64,000 nt of DNA from Saprospiraceae bacterium. Its GTDB lineage: Bacteria; Bacteroidota; Bacteroidia; Chitinophagales; Saprospiraceae. Position numbers and translations under genes: made by a program. The stretch covers positions 1-64,000 of the forward strand of contig JADKEB010000008.1 in NCBI GenBank assembly GCA_016718205.1, read 5' to 3'. Position 1 is the stretch's first letter, and each line of letters opens with the position of its first letter. This document shows, one piece after another, positions 1 to 8,004 of the stretch. The notes beneath the pieces are model-generated. The model worked only from the letters and a program-made list of their open reading frames with translations, was not told the DNA's origin and did no database searches.

Positions 1-28
1 ATATCCTATCCAGATAGATGTGTCAATG

Positions 29-1380
29 AAAACCATCATTTCGTGACCTTAAATTGTCTATATCTAAATCTACATTTATTTTGCCTTTATACTTAAGAAT
101 TTTTTGCCTTTCATTTAAATTTTTAATATTAGTAAGAGCCTTTATTATGGTTTCCTTTTGGACTCGCTTCTTAATATTTTCATTACTTCCATTAACAAAT
201 CTTCTGGTAAATCAACCAAGTTGTTCTCATACATTATATTTTATACACACTATCATTTTAAAATTTCTGTTTGCTTCTAAAGATCATCAATACTGCCCTT
301 TCAGGAAAATCATCATTAATAAACAATTGGTATCAAGTACAATTTTCAAAATGAATACTTGGTTCTTTAATGTTCGTTTTTCAAATTTTCAATATCTTGG
401 GTTGTCACCCTTTTCTGAAATTACTTTCCAATTCATTTCCTGCTTTGTCAAAATAATATTGAAACAATAATCTACTTTATTTTATCCGTCTCTTCTTCAT
501 TAATATTTCGATCCAAAAAAATTGGATAAAATGTAATTGAAGTTTATTTAATTTTTTAGCTCCCATAATGTTTATTGTTTTAACAAATTAACAGATTTAA
601 ATTTAACAGTATTCAATTTGATTTTGTTTGGTAAACTTTGTTTGTTTATTGATCCACTCCACAAAGATACTATCCGTCAAAGTCAGGGGTAAGACTTTGC
701 CATCTCCATGACAAGTCTAAACAATTAAACATTTAACATCAAACCTATCCTAAAATTTTCATCAATCTTACAATCTAAATAAAATCAGAAGCCTTGATGA
801 AATTTAAAATGGTCTTTGAACATCCTTTAGTGGAGAGTCACTCTTCCATTTGGAGCCTGTCACAGTTTATCAAAGTTTATCACGCGTGTGGCGTGACTTT
901 GAGAATGACTTTGCGTGAGAAGGCCGGGGATGGGTAAAACCCAAACTAATTAACTTTCAACAAATTGCTTCCTCATTTACCCTCACATTTTTCACCCTTC
1001 CATTTTAAGAAAAAAAAGCAGGACGCGGATGCAAAAAACGATCGGATGGCGGTGAATTAGTAAGTGAGCGCTGGCTACCACAGCGGCTACATATACACAC
1101 TTCATACAATAAGACAAAAAATTGGGATCCATAATGGGATCCACAAGCTCGGCTTGTAGAAACTTTTTAATGGTTTTAATTAAATGATGAACATTTTTAG
1201 TTTAGTAAACTCATCAATGCATTCCGGTGAGTCTAAAGAAGTGGAAAGCAAAGTATTATTCACCATTAAATGTATCTTTTTATGAGACCAGTGCGTATGT
1301 CTCCAGTATTAGAAGATAGTTTCAGACGTTTAGAACGTGTTAAAGCTATCGAACCACTTCCAAATTTTGGAACAGGATTT
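29..1380. repeat. 1.36-kb imperfect direct repeat, copy 1
   Basis: This stretch matches 4691-6050 in the same orientation over almost its whole length, with many substitutions and one-base indels. It contains the same order of pieces: a broken antitoxin/PIN module on the minus strand, a gene-free middle part, and the start of a small plus-strand gene beginning at 1270. Copy 1 is the more decayed of the two. Similarity ends near 1378, where the 3' end of the RhuM-like gene takes over. Confidence 0.85.
30..566 (-). pseudogene. Degenerate copy of the VapB / PIN / antitoxin module
   Basis: Read on the minus strand, this is a decayed copy of the genes at 4655-5232. The start of the upstream small protein (MGAKKLNKLQ-like) is recognisable near 566, then one-base indels break every frame. 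The PIN-like start and the VapB-like ribbon-helix-helix start can be followed only by aligning to copy 2. No intact product is expected. It is evidence for duplication followed by decay, not a working toxin-antitoxin system. Confidence 0.65.
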
Positions 1381-1437
1381 AGTGATTTCGCTAATTTTTT
1401 CAAGATTATTGTTTCAACTTTTCAATTAATTCATTAA
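1270..1437 (+). pseudogene. Truncated copy of the small conserved gene that is split by the IS at 6178
   Basis: The first 36 or so codons match the 130-aa gene starting at 5938 (MYLFMRP start, then SPVLEDS and PNFGTG). After GTG the reading continues for about 19 codons into sequence that is antisense to the 3' end of the RhuM-like gene, and stops at 1435-1437. So the gene lost its last two thirds at a recombination junction near 1378. I do not recognise a function for the family. Confidence 0.6.
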
Positions 1438-2251
1438 CATCTAATGATATTTTAGAAAAAGCAAACCATTTTTTGCCTAAATCCTTTAGTGACGCCCCAA
1501 TTAGATACACTTCTTTCTGATCAATGATCAGAAAACGGTCGTGTGATTTTGAAAATTGCAGTACTTCTATTTTGTCATATTGGGCATTATACTTTTCAAT
1601 ATCTAATGAGAGTTGCTTTGATATTTTTTGTGTAAAAATATGACCGCTTACTCCTTTAATTCTTTTTGAAAATAGGGTCAAAACGGTTTCATCAATATAA
1701 TTATCAATCAAAATAATTGATTTTCTTGCTGTTTTGATTAAATCTGTGACAAAAATCCAGGCATCGTATATTTGACCTTCATAAAAAATTCCTTCTCTGG
1801 GTGGTAAGGAAGTATTAATAAGCATTTCTATTTGCTGTTGATGCTGATTTACTTTCCTTTCTAAATGATCTATTCTGTGGTTGATAGCATAACCTTTTAA
1901 TAGGTAATCTTTTAACAACGAATTTGCCCATATTCTGAATTGTGTACCCCTTTTTGACTTTACTCTATATCCAACAGATATTATAACATCAAGATTGTAC
2001 CATTGTAATTTTCTGTTGACAGATCTTCCTCCTTCGTTTCGAACTGTCAAGTATTCCTTGACGGTTGAATGTTCTTGCAGCTCTTCTTCTTTAAAAATAT
2101 TGTTAATGTGTAAACTTATATTTTGTTTTGTTGCACCAAACAATTCAACCATCTGAGCCTGTGTGAGCCAAACAGTCTCATCTTCAACCCTTACTTCTAT
2201 ATGAAAGTCATCATGACTGTCCAATTGATATAAAACAATTTCACCTTTCAA
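1406..2251 (-). CDS. RhuM-like virulence/DNA-binding family protein with PLD-like tail
   Basis: The 281-aa product opens with the conserved N-terminal block of the RhuM/KilA-N-like family: VWLTQAQMVELF, then FKEEELQEHSTVKEYLTV and the YNLDVIISVGYRVKSKRGTQFR core at about 70-110. The second half (about 155-281) has HDRFLIID followed by IGASLKDLGKKWFAF, which resembles a single phospholipase-D-like H-x-D unit. Such proteins are common in mobile and accessory DNA. 'Virulence' is the historical name from Salmonella and no role is proven. It lies 18 bp after hepT on the same strand and its 3' end meets the repeat copy 1 junction. Confidence 0.75.
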   Translation of the reverse strand: MKGEIVLYQLDSHDDFHIEVRVEDETVWLTQAQMVELFGATKQNISLHINNIFKEEELQEHSTVKEYLTVRNEGGRSVNRKLQWYNLDVIISVGYRVKSKRGTQFRIWANSLLKDYLLKGYAINHRIDHLERKVNQHQQQIEMLINTSLPPREGIFYEGQIYDAWIFVTDLIKTARKSIILIDNYIDETVLTLFSKRIKGVSGHIFTQKISKQLSLDIEKYNAQYDKIEVLQFSKSHDRFLIIDQKEVYLIGASLKDLGKKWFAFSKISLDVNELIEKLKQ

Positions 2252-2269
2252 AACTATTCGGGCTTTTCT

Positions 2270-2566
2270 TTAGATATGTAATAATGATGAACGATAAAAT
2301 TCAAATGCCCTTTCAAAACCTTCCTTCAATATAATTTCTCTCATGGCGATAGGTTTGTGCCACTCAATGTCTGGATTACTTTTCCTGAATTCTTCCGGAA
2401 CTTTATTTGATGCTTCTCCGATGATTTCTATGTTTCTTTCGACAGCATTTCTAATCATACTATTATTTGAAAAATTATTAAAGTCAATATGCTCAATGTA
2501 CAGCGAAATATTGTCGAGTGCATCCAGTATATCATACAATAATAAATATGTGGGCCTATCAGACAT
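2270..2566 (-). CDS. HEPN-type HepT-like protein with its C-terminus replaced by an epimerase tail
   Basis: Residues 1-75 are a HEPN/DUF86 protein (YDILDALDNI, NAVERNIEIIGEASNKVP, IEWHKPIAMR). In intact HepT toxins the AMR is followed by a conserved R-x4-6-H RNase motif and about 25 more residues. Here the sequence instead continues LKEGFERAFEFYR, which matches LKEGLERTFEFYN at the end of the sugar epimerase at 16498; about 40 bp are similar at DNA level (2294-2334 against 16510-16550). The catalytic motif is therefore lost and toxicity is unlikely. It overlaps mntA by 8 bp, as in the normal mntA-hepT operon. Confidence 0.75.
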   Translation of the reverse strand: MSDRPTYLLLYDILDALDNISLYIEHIDFNNFSNNSMIRNAVERNIEIIGEASNKVPEEFRKSNPDIEWHKPIAMREIILKEGFERAFEFYRSSLLHI

Positions 2567-2852
2567 AAAGCAGGTAGTTTTTCAAATACTCATACTGCCT
2601 TGGCTTCAAAGATCTGGTGGTTACAAGGTCTATTTTCTTACCCAATAATGTTTCTAATTCTTCTGCCAGTGAATTAAATAATAAAAAATCATCTGATTGG
2701 AAATCTATTAAAATATCAACATCACTATCTTCATTAAAATCAGATCTTATAGCTGATCCAAAAACAGCCATATTGCCCAAAGGATAACGAAGTTTAAAAT
2801 CTTGTAATGACTTTTTGAGTTTGATTATGATTTGTTCTTGTTTATGTTGCAT
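2559..2852 (-). CDS. mntA: MntA-like minimal nucleotidyltransferase antitoxin
   Basis: A 97-aa minimal nucleotidyltransferase. The signature is FGSAIRSDFNEDSDVDILID at about 31-50, with Gly32-Ser33 and the metal-binding pair Asp44/Asp46. In studied MntA-HepT modules this enzyme adds AMP to a Tyr of HepT and neutralises it. The gene is first in the pair and overlaps hepT by 8 bp. Its partner has lost the RNase motif, so the enzyme may have nothing left to modify. A 113-bp block covering its first codons and upstream DNA is duplicated at 10671-10783. Confidence 0.85.
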   Translation of the reverse strand: MQHKQEQIIIKLKKSLQDFKLRYPLGNMAVFGSAIRSDFNEDSDVDILIDFQSDDFLLFNSLAEELETLLGKKIDLVTTRSLKPRQYEYLKNYLLYV

Positions 2853-3660
2853 AATTTGTTCCTATTTTCTTATAATGGAAAATCATGTCATGTCTCGATT
2901 TGTTCTTCGCAAGAAGCCAAACGGGACGTTTGTACTACCCCAAGCTTAGCGAGGACGTTTACTGCGTACTTCGCTGCTAAAGCTTATCGTAAGACAAGCC
3001 TTAATCTCAATCTTAAACTTAGCCTTAAACTTTAAACCTCCCAAACCAATCTACCCTTAGTGTCCTAAGTAAAAACCTTAGTGCCCTCAGTGGTAAAAAC
3101 AAACCTTAAATCTACCTTCGTTGCACTCCAGCAGACGAGCCTTAAACCTTCTTAGAATCCCTTTGTGCCTTCGTCGCAGATGGCGGATACTCCCCATTGG
3201 GCCTGCCAACCGAATAAGGTTGGGTTGGGGGCCAGCTGAGCCTTAATTCTGCCTTCCTAAACTCCAGCAGACAAGCTTTAAACCTCCTAAACCTTCTAAA
3301 CCCATAAGTGTCCTTAGTGAAAACCTTAGTGCCCTGTAACGCTAAAGCGTCATAAAAGTGGTTAAAACTAAACTTTAAATCTACCTATGTTCCACTCTAG
3401 CAGACAGGCTTTAAACGTTAAACTTTAACAAAAAAATCTTAGTGCCTTAGCGCCTTCGTGGCATTCAACCTTAAACATTCTAAACCGCCTAAACCTATCT
3501 ATCCTTAGTGCCCTGAGTGGTTAAATCTCAATAGCAGCCATTCCGAAAATCCACCTTAAACTAGTGTCATCTTAGTTTTCATAGTGATACCCTTACAGCC
3601 TCTGATACGATAGCTATACTTTGTTTTTGCATCTTCCTGACAAGTTTTGGAAGCCCATTA
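2853..3660. other. Gene-free spacer rich in degenerate repeats
   Basis: No coding region is supported here. The stretch holds copy A of the hairpin repeat (2895-2996), then many variants of short phrases built from CTTAAACCT, CCTTAGTG and CCAGCAGACA. A perfect small hairpin (ACGCT-AA-AGCGT, near 3340) recurs at about 7950 and 12567. A phrase near 3187-3240 (GGATACTCCCC...GGGGGCCA) recurs near 11110-11155. The last 70 bp (from about 3590) match the DNA just downstream of the second Rpn gene. Confidence 0.6.
2895..2996 (+). repeat. Multi-hairpin dispersed repeat, copy A
   Basis: Contains hairpin 1 (TTCTT-CGC-AAGAA), hairpin 2 (CAAACG-GGA-CGTTTG) and hairpin 3, whose arms AAGCTTAGCG and CGCTGCTAAAGCTT are separated by about 20 extra bases compared with copy C. 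Hairpin 4 is absent. It lies directly upstream of mntA. Confidence 0.75.
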
Positions 3661-4602
3661 TCATAATCCCAAGCTTTTGATGATCTCCATTACCCTCCGA
3701 TCACTCAATCCTGTGATATTGGAGATCATGGGGATCTGTATGCCATTTTTTATACAATTTCGGATTACATCTATTGTTTTTTGTTCGATGCCTTGTTCGA
3801 TACCTTGTTCGATGCCAAGCTCAATGCCCTTTCCTATTCCTTTTTCAATTAAACGATCGTATGTGCTCATAATTTTATCTTTTAATTTTGGAGTGATTCC
3901 TTCCGAAATTTCTAAAATGTAAGTCTCATCAACTTCTAAAACTTCCAAAACATAAACAATAATAGTGAAAAAAAAGTTCCTTTCCGTGGAGTCGGACAAG
4001 GTCGTTAATATCTTTTCTATTTCATTTTTAAGTAAGTTGGGATCTGAACTATGTCTTTGAACCATCAAGGCTGACCTTAAAAAAACATTGGTTAGCGAGT
4101 CTAGACTATCAGATGATAATCTGACCAAATCAATGTAAACCATATCATATGATGGTAGAAATGCTTTTAATATCGGAGGGACATTCTTGAAATAATCATC
4201 CAACTGTCTTAATTTCCACTTATTCTTTCCGTGGTAATAAACAACAGGTAGGATAACTCGCTTTGGTTCCTTGTTTTTATATTGAAGCTTATATCCATTG
4301 GCTAGATAACCTAACACTTGAAAAACAGTAGCATCATCACGTTTGCTTTTATGTTCGAGCAATACTGAGACATAACATTCTTCTTTGGTCCCATTGAGTT
4401 TAAATTTGAAGATGGCATCTGAAAACAACTCGTTAAGATCTTCAGTGATATAACTTGCGCCTACATTTTCGAAAGTATCAAAATCTATTAGGCCAATGAC
4501 AGTGGCAGGCAAAAACTTCTTTAAAAAATCAGTTGCGACGGACCTGTCTTCCATCATTGCCTTAAAGAATTTGTCGTGTTTGTTATTTAATCCTTTTTTC
4601 AA
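3661..4602 (-). CDS. Rpn family nuclease / PD-(D/E)XK transposase-like protein (PF04754), copy 1
   Basis: The 313-aa protein matches the Rpn/Transposase_31 family: HDKFFKAMM at 9-17, then a PD-(D/E)XK core with Asp62 (FSDAIF) and Glu83-x-Lys85 (LLEHKSK). Rpn proteins of E. coli are DNA endonucleases that promote RecA-independent recombination; that is family knowledge. The C-terminus carries GIEQ/GIEL tetrapeptide repeats (about 250-272), two more than copy 2 at 12673-13590, and ends in a small helix-turn-helix-like segment (ITGLSDRRVMEIIKS). The two copies are nearly identical. Both have the same sequence downstream and a remnant IS end upstream. Confidence 0.85.
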   Translation of the reverse strand: MKKGLNNKHDKFFKAMMEDRSVATDFLKKFLPATVIGLIDFDTFENVGASYITEDLNELFSDAIFKFKLNGTKEECYVSVLLEHKSKRDDATVFQVLGYLANGYKLQYKNKEPKRVILPVVYYHGKNKWKLRQLDDYFKNVPPILKAFLPSYDMVYIDLVRLSSDSLDSLTNVFLRSALMVQRHSSDPNLLKNEIEKILTTLSDSTERNFFFTIIVYVLEVLEVDETYILEISEGITPKLKDKIMSTYDRLIEKGIGKGIELGIEQGIEQGIEQKTIDVIRNCIKNGIQIPMISNITGLSDRRVMEIIKSLGL

Positions 4603-4639
4603 TGCTAAATTTTATGCTTATTAGTTTCTCTAAATTTAT

Positions 4640-4690
4640 GGGCACATCCCATTTTTACATCTTCTCAAACAAGATGTTTGTACTAACCCG
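4640..4690. repeat. Solo IS terminus joined to a hairpin-repeat fragment (copy H)
   Basis: GGGCACATCCCATTTTTACA at 4640-4659 matches the terminal inverted repeat of the IS at 6178-7460 with two changes. It runs into CTTCTCAAACAAGATGTTTG, where hairpin 2 of the dispersed repeat appears as CAAACA-AGA-TGTTTG. The closing pair is changed on both arms relative to other copies. A second solo end lies at 13629-13648 at the same place beside Rpn copy 2. Confidence 0.65.
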
Positions 4691-4891
4691 AAAACCATCA
4701 TTTCGCGACCTTAATTTGTCTATATCTAAATCTACATATACTTTGCCTTTATACTTAAGAATTTTTTGTCTTTCATTTAAATTTTTAATATTAGTAAGTG
4801 CCTTTATTATGGTTTCCTTTTTGGACTCGCTTCTTAATATTTTCATTACTTCCATTAACAAATCTTCTGGTAAATCAACCGTTGTTCTCAT
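4655..4891 (-). CDS. VapB-like antitoxin with a repeat-derived C-terminus, toxin missing
   Basis: The N-terminus MRTTVDLPEDLLMEVMKI is a ribbon-helix-helix DNA-binding start typical of the short VapB antitoxins of this phylum. The family usually ends shortly after LDIDKLRSRN. Here the last dozen residues (RVSTNILFEKM) are encoded by the dispersed hairpin repeat, so the true 3' end is lost. The PIN-domain toxin expected next on this strand is absent; repeat DNA and an IS end lie there instead. Probably an orphan antitoxin; whether it is made is unknown. Confidence 0.65.
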   Translation of the reverse strand: MRTTVDLPEDLLMEVMKILRSESKKETIIKALTNIKNLNERQKILKYKGKVYVDLDIDKLRSRNDGFRVSTNILFEKM

Positions 4892-4945
4892 ACATTTTAT
4901 ATTTTATATTACTATCATTTTAAAATTTCTGTTTGCTTCTAAAGA

Positions 4946-5011
4946 TTATAAATATTGCCCTTTAGGGAAAATCATCATTAATAAACAATTGGTGTCAAGA
5001 ACAATTTTCAA
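4946..5011 (-). pseudogene. N-terminal fragment of a PIN-domain toxin
   Basis: Starting at a TTG whose bases overlap the TGA stop of the upstream gene (TTGA), the frame reads MKIVLDTNCLLMMIFPKGQY and stops after 21 codons. KIVLDTNxLL is the canonical first strand of PIN toxins and includes the first catalytic Asp. The remaining 110 or so residues are gone apart from a faint trace before the VapB-like gene. It is too short to appear in a simple ORF search. The overlap suggests the toxin was once translationally coupled to the gene at 5008-5232. Confidence 0.6.
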
Positions 5012-5232
5012 AATGAATGCTTGGTTCTTAAATGTTCGGTTTTCAAACTTTCAATATCTTGGGTCGTCAATCCCTTCTCTGAAATTACTTTTTCCAATTC
5101 ATTTCCTGCTTTGTCAAAATAATATTGGGCAATAATCTGTTTTATTTTATCCGTCTCTTCTTCATTAATATTTCGATCCAAAAAAAATTGGATAAAATGT
5201 AATTGAAGTTTATTTAATTTTTTAGCTCCCAT
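5008..5232 (-). CDS. Probable antitoxin of a PIN-toxin pair
   Basis: A 74-aa helical protein (KLNKLQLHFIQFF, IKQIIAQYYFDKAGNELEKVI, LKTEHLRTKHSF). In Bacteroidota, small proteins with this layout and a C-terminal THLRTPY-like motif commonly precede PIN-family toxins; I infer the same role. Its stop overlaps the TTG start of the PIN fragment at 4946-5011, which supports the pairing. Since the toxin is truncated, this is a leftover half of a module. A decayed copy lies in repeat copy 1 (ATG near 566). Confidence 0.55.
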   Translation of the reverse strand: MGAKKLNKLQLHFIQFFLDRNINEEETDKIKQIIAQYYFDKAGNELEKVISEKGLTTQDIESLKTEHLRTKHSF

Positions 5233-6177
5233 AATGTTTATTGTTTTAACAAATGAACAGATTTAAATTTAACAGTATTCAATTTGATTTTGTTTGGTAA
5301 ACTTTTGTTTGTTTATTGATTCACTCCATAAAGATACTATCCGTCAAAGTCAGGGTAAGACTTTGCCATTCCAGTAGACAAGTCTAAACAATTAAACATT
5401 TAACATCAAACCTATCCTAAAATTTTCATCAATCTTACAATCTAAATAAAATCAGAACGCGTATGAAATTTAAAATGGTCTTTGAACATCTGTAAGTGCG
5501 AGAGTCACTCTTCCATTTTAAGAGCCTGTCACAGTTTATCAAAGTTTATCACGCGTGTGGCGTGACTTTAGAATGACTTTGCGTGAGAAGGGCCGGGGAT
5601 GGTAAAACCCAAACTAATTAACTTTCAACAAATTGCTTCCCTCATTTACTCACATTTTTCACCCTTCCTTTGTAAGGAAGAACGCACGATGCGAATGCAA
5701 AATCGACGGATGTCGATTTAGTAAGTGAACCGATGGCATACCCAGCGGCTACATATACCTTCATACATTAAGACAAATTTTCACTCAATAATGAAAGAAC
5801 CACAAACAACGGCTTGTAGAAACTTTTTTAGGATGGGTAAATTTTAATTAAATGATGAACATTTTTAGTTTAGTAAACTCATCAATGCATTCCGGTGAGT
5901 CTAAAGAAGTGGAAAGCAAAGTATTATTCACCATTAAATGTATCTTTTTATGAGACCAGCACGTATGTCTCCCGTATTAGAAGATAGTTTGAGGCGTATA
6001 GATCGCGTTAAAGCTATCAACCCAGTTCCCAATTTTGGAACAGGTGTTAGTATGGCAGATTTTGAAACAAGCATTAATGAGCTCAGGACGGAGCTTGGTT
6101 TGTACAATACTTCCATTGGCCTAACTGACCAAAGGCTCACTCGTGTCAAAATGCATGAGAAGAAAGTCAGAGATTTT

Positions 6178-7460
6178 GGGTGTATCCCATTTTTGCAAAA
6201 AAAAGTTTGAAAACATGAGAAAGGTGTTATAAATTTGTTCGAACCAAATAATAATTCAAATGGATAAGGTTAAACTTCTCAACCAGTTTAGCCAACTTTT
6301 GAATGAGATAGAACTTAAAGAACAGACTTCAGAGAATTTTTATGATTTTCGAAAAATTTTGCGTTGAACAGCTTCAAAGATTAACCTTGATGTTGTCACC
6401 AAACCATCGGAGGAGCAGAATAATTATCGTAAACGATAATTGGCTATTATGGTAAGATGGACTTGAATAAAGAACACCCATTTATTTCTTCAATAAAAGG
6501 GTGTAAGATGAGTCCGTTACTAAAAGATATTGTGAGTTACGTTGGTCAAAGTGAATGTTATGAATCATCATCAGAGGTGATAGAAAAGACAATGGGTTTA
6601 AGAATTGACGATAATAAAATTCACAGACTTTGCAATGATTAGGAGAGAAAAGTGCTGAGTGGTTTTAGATGACCAAAGAAAGGATAATGACACTAAACCC
6701 GAAATAAGCCAAGACACTGAAGTGTTGTATGCACATTGCGACGGAGGGTATGTATTGACTCGTGAAGAAAAGTGGAAAGAAGTAAAAGTTGGTAGGGTTT
6801 ACTCTTCAAATAACTTATTGAAAACCAATGATAAAAGAGAGGTTATATTGATGAGTCATGTGGCACTTTTCACATTGGAGACCACCACCACATTTGAAGA
6901 AAAGATGGAACAATACCAGACAGTTATAAATATCTTAAAGAACGAATGGTCTTTATAGTAGATGGGGCAATATGGATACACAACTGGATAAATGGAAAGT
7001 ATCCTTGCGCACTAAAGATATTAGATTTTTTTCATGCCTATGAAAAATATGTTATTTTTCACCAAAGTTATTTCAACAAAATAAAGAGGAAAAGTGGCAG
7101 ATTGATATGCGCAAAACTCCTAAAAGAGGGCGGGCAGGAAGTAATAAAAGAGATAGAAAGATAACTTGTATATCCAAAGTCAAAATCAGAAGAGAAGGAA
7201 AAATTATTAGGTTATTTGAGAAGAAATGAGACACGCATGAATTATCCGTCTTATCTAAAACAAGGCTTACAAATCGGCAGTGGAGCGATGGAAGCAGCAC
7301 TTAGGTTCAGTTCAAAACGGTGTAAACTATCAGGGCAAAGATGGACGGAAAGGTGCAACAAAGCTATAATAAGCCTTAGAAACCTAAACATGAATAACAA
7401 ATGGAGTGTACTTCAAGAATATTTGAGAAATACAGCTTAATGTAAAAATGGGATACACCC
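6178..7460 (+). mobile_element. Insertion sequence, 1283 bp, ISKra4-like, with 8-bp target duplication
   Basis: The ends are inverted repeats: GGGTGTATCCCATTTTTGCA at 6178-6197 and the reverse complement of 7441-7460, which differs at one of 20 positions. The element is flanked by GAGATTTT at 6170-6177 and 7461-7468, a perfect 8-bp target site duplication. Size, GGG ends and 8-bp duplication fit what I recall of the ISMich2 group within ISKra4; that assignment is inference. The transposase inside is broken. The same terminal sequence bounds the two MITEs at 13669-13777 and 46583-46692. Confidence 0.85.
6259..7440 (+). pseudogene. Degenerate DDE transposase of the ISKra4-like element
   Basis: The gene starts at 6259 (MDKVKLLNQFSQLL) and is broken into several frames. 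Pieces readable in order are 6457-6642, 6659-6958 (with AHCDGGYVLTREEKWKEVKVG, first Asp), 6946-7164 (VDGAIWIHNWI, second Asp, then ILDFFHAYEKY) and 7216-7440 (GLQIGSGAMEAALRF...CKLSGQRW, Glu region). This order of motifs is that of ISKra4-type DDE enzymes. At least three frameshifts or stops separate them, so the element cannot move on its own. Confidence 0.8.
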
Positions 7461-7621
7461 GAGATTTTCGAGAACGAATGCTCACCGCCATTGCCTTTAT
7501 CTATGGCAAAGACTCTGACGAATATGTGGCAGCGGGTGGTATTCGCAAAAGTGAGCGAAAGAGACCCCGACCAAGGATTGTCTCTTCCGCCACTGGTTCA
7601 GAAAACGAGATGACAAAATAA

Positions 7622-7780
7622 TCGATTTGTTCTTCGCAAGAAGCCAAACGGGACGTTTGTACTAAGCCAAGCTTGGGGGGGGGGCGAGCTTATCTGGGCT
7701 CGTTTTGTACAGTTGATTGAACATCCACTATTCGGCAAAAGCCGCAATGGTGTGGGTTCTTTTATTTTTAAAGAAAGCCA
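7622..7780 (+). repeat. Multi-hairpin dispersed repeat, copy B, with G10 run
   Basis: Hairpins 1 and 2 are perfect. In hairpin 3 the core is replaced by a run of ten G (7675-7684). Hairpin 4 is present as CATCCACTATTCGGC-AAAA-GCCGCAATGGTGTGG. It begins directly after the stop codon of the split gene. The G10 tract could be a slippage site or an assembly artefact. Confidence 0.7.
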
Positions 7781-7797
7781 GTCCCGATACCTTAGTT

Positions 7798-7858
7798 TAC
7801 TACCATTCTTTCGGTGGCTGAGCGCATCCGCCGCGACGGAGAAGCCGAAGCCACAAAC
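7798..7858. repeat. GC-rich palindromic repeat
   Basis: Carries GGTGGCTGAGCG and GAAGCCGAAGCCAC arms (GTGGCT pairs with AGCCAC) around a TCCG/CGGA inner stem. A second copy lies at 14046-14113, with paired and unpaired changes in the inner stem. It resembles REP-like intergenic palindromes. No other role is visible. Confidence 0.6.
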
Positions 7859-8004
7859 TCCATCTGCCTTTATTGAATCTTCGCTTGTGATTTCGACTCC
7901 ACAAATTGCGCTCAATCACCTGCTTCAAATCTCATCTCAGAACTTCAACGCTAAAGCGTCACAAGAGTAGTTAAATCATGATAGATATTGATGGCTTTGG
8001 TATT

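Larger units (their letters stand above)
4691..6050. repeat. 1.36-kb imperfect direct repeat, copy 2
   Basis: The better preserved copy of the unit at 29-1380. It contains the VapB/PIN/antitoxin module, about 700 bp with no gene that I can support (5233-5937), and the start of the 130-aa gene at 5938. The gene-free middle part is also conserved between the copies, so it may hold sequence from an older lost gene; I see no long frame in it. Confidence 0.85.
5938..7621 (+). pseudogene. Small conserved gene (130 aa) split by an insertion sequence
   Basis: Codons 1-80 lie at 5938-6177 (MYLFMRPARM, PNFGTGVSMADF, TRVKMHEKKVRDF). The frame resumes at 7469-7621 (RERMLTAIAFIYGKDSDEY, VAAGGIRKSERKRPRP). 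Removing the IS (6178-7460) and one copy of the 8-bp target duplication restores a continuous 130-aa frame, since 240 and 153 bp are both multiples of three. I recall similar short proteins ending in GGxRKSERKRP in this phylum, without known function. A truncated duplicate starts at 1270. So the gene was intact until the IS entered. Confidence 0.8.

Noticed and set aside
54..470. 138-aa plus-strand open frame
   Set aside because: Antisense to the decayed toxin-antitoxin module; composition is like low-complexity antisense, and the copy at 4602-5135 has the same shadow.
3647..3922. Plus-strand open frame with MPCSIPCSMP repeats
   Set aside because: It is the antisense of the GIEQ repeat in Rpn copy 1.
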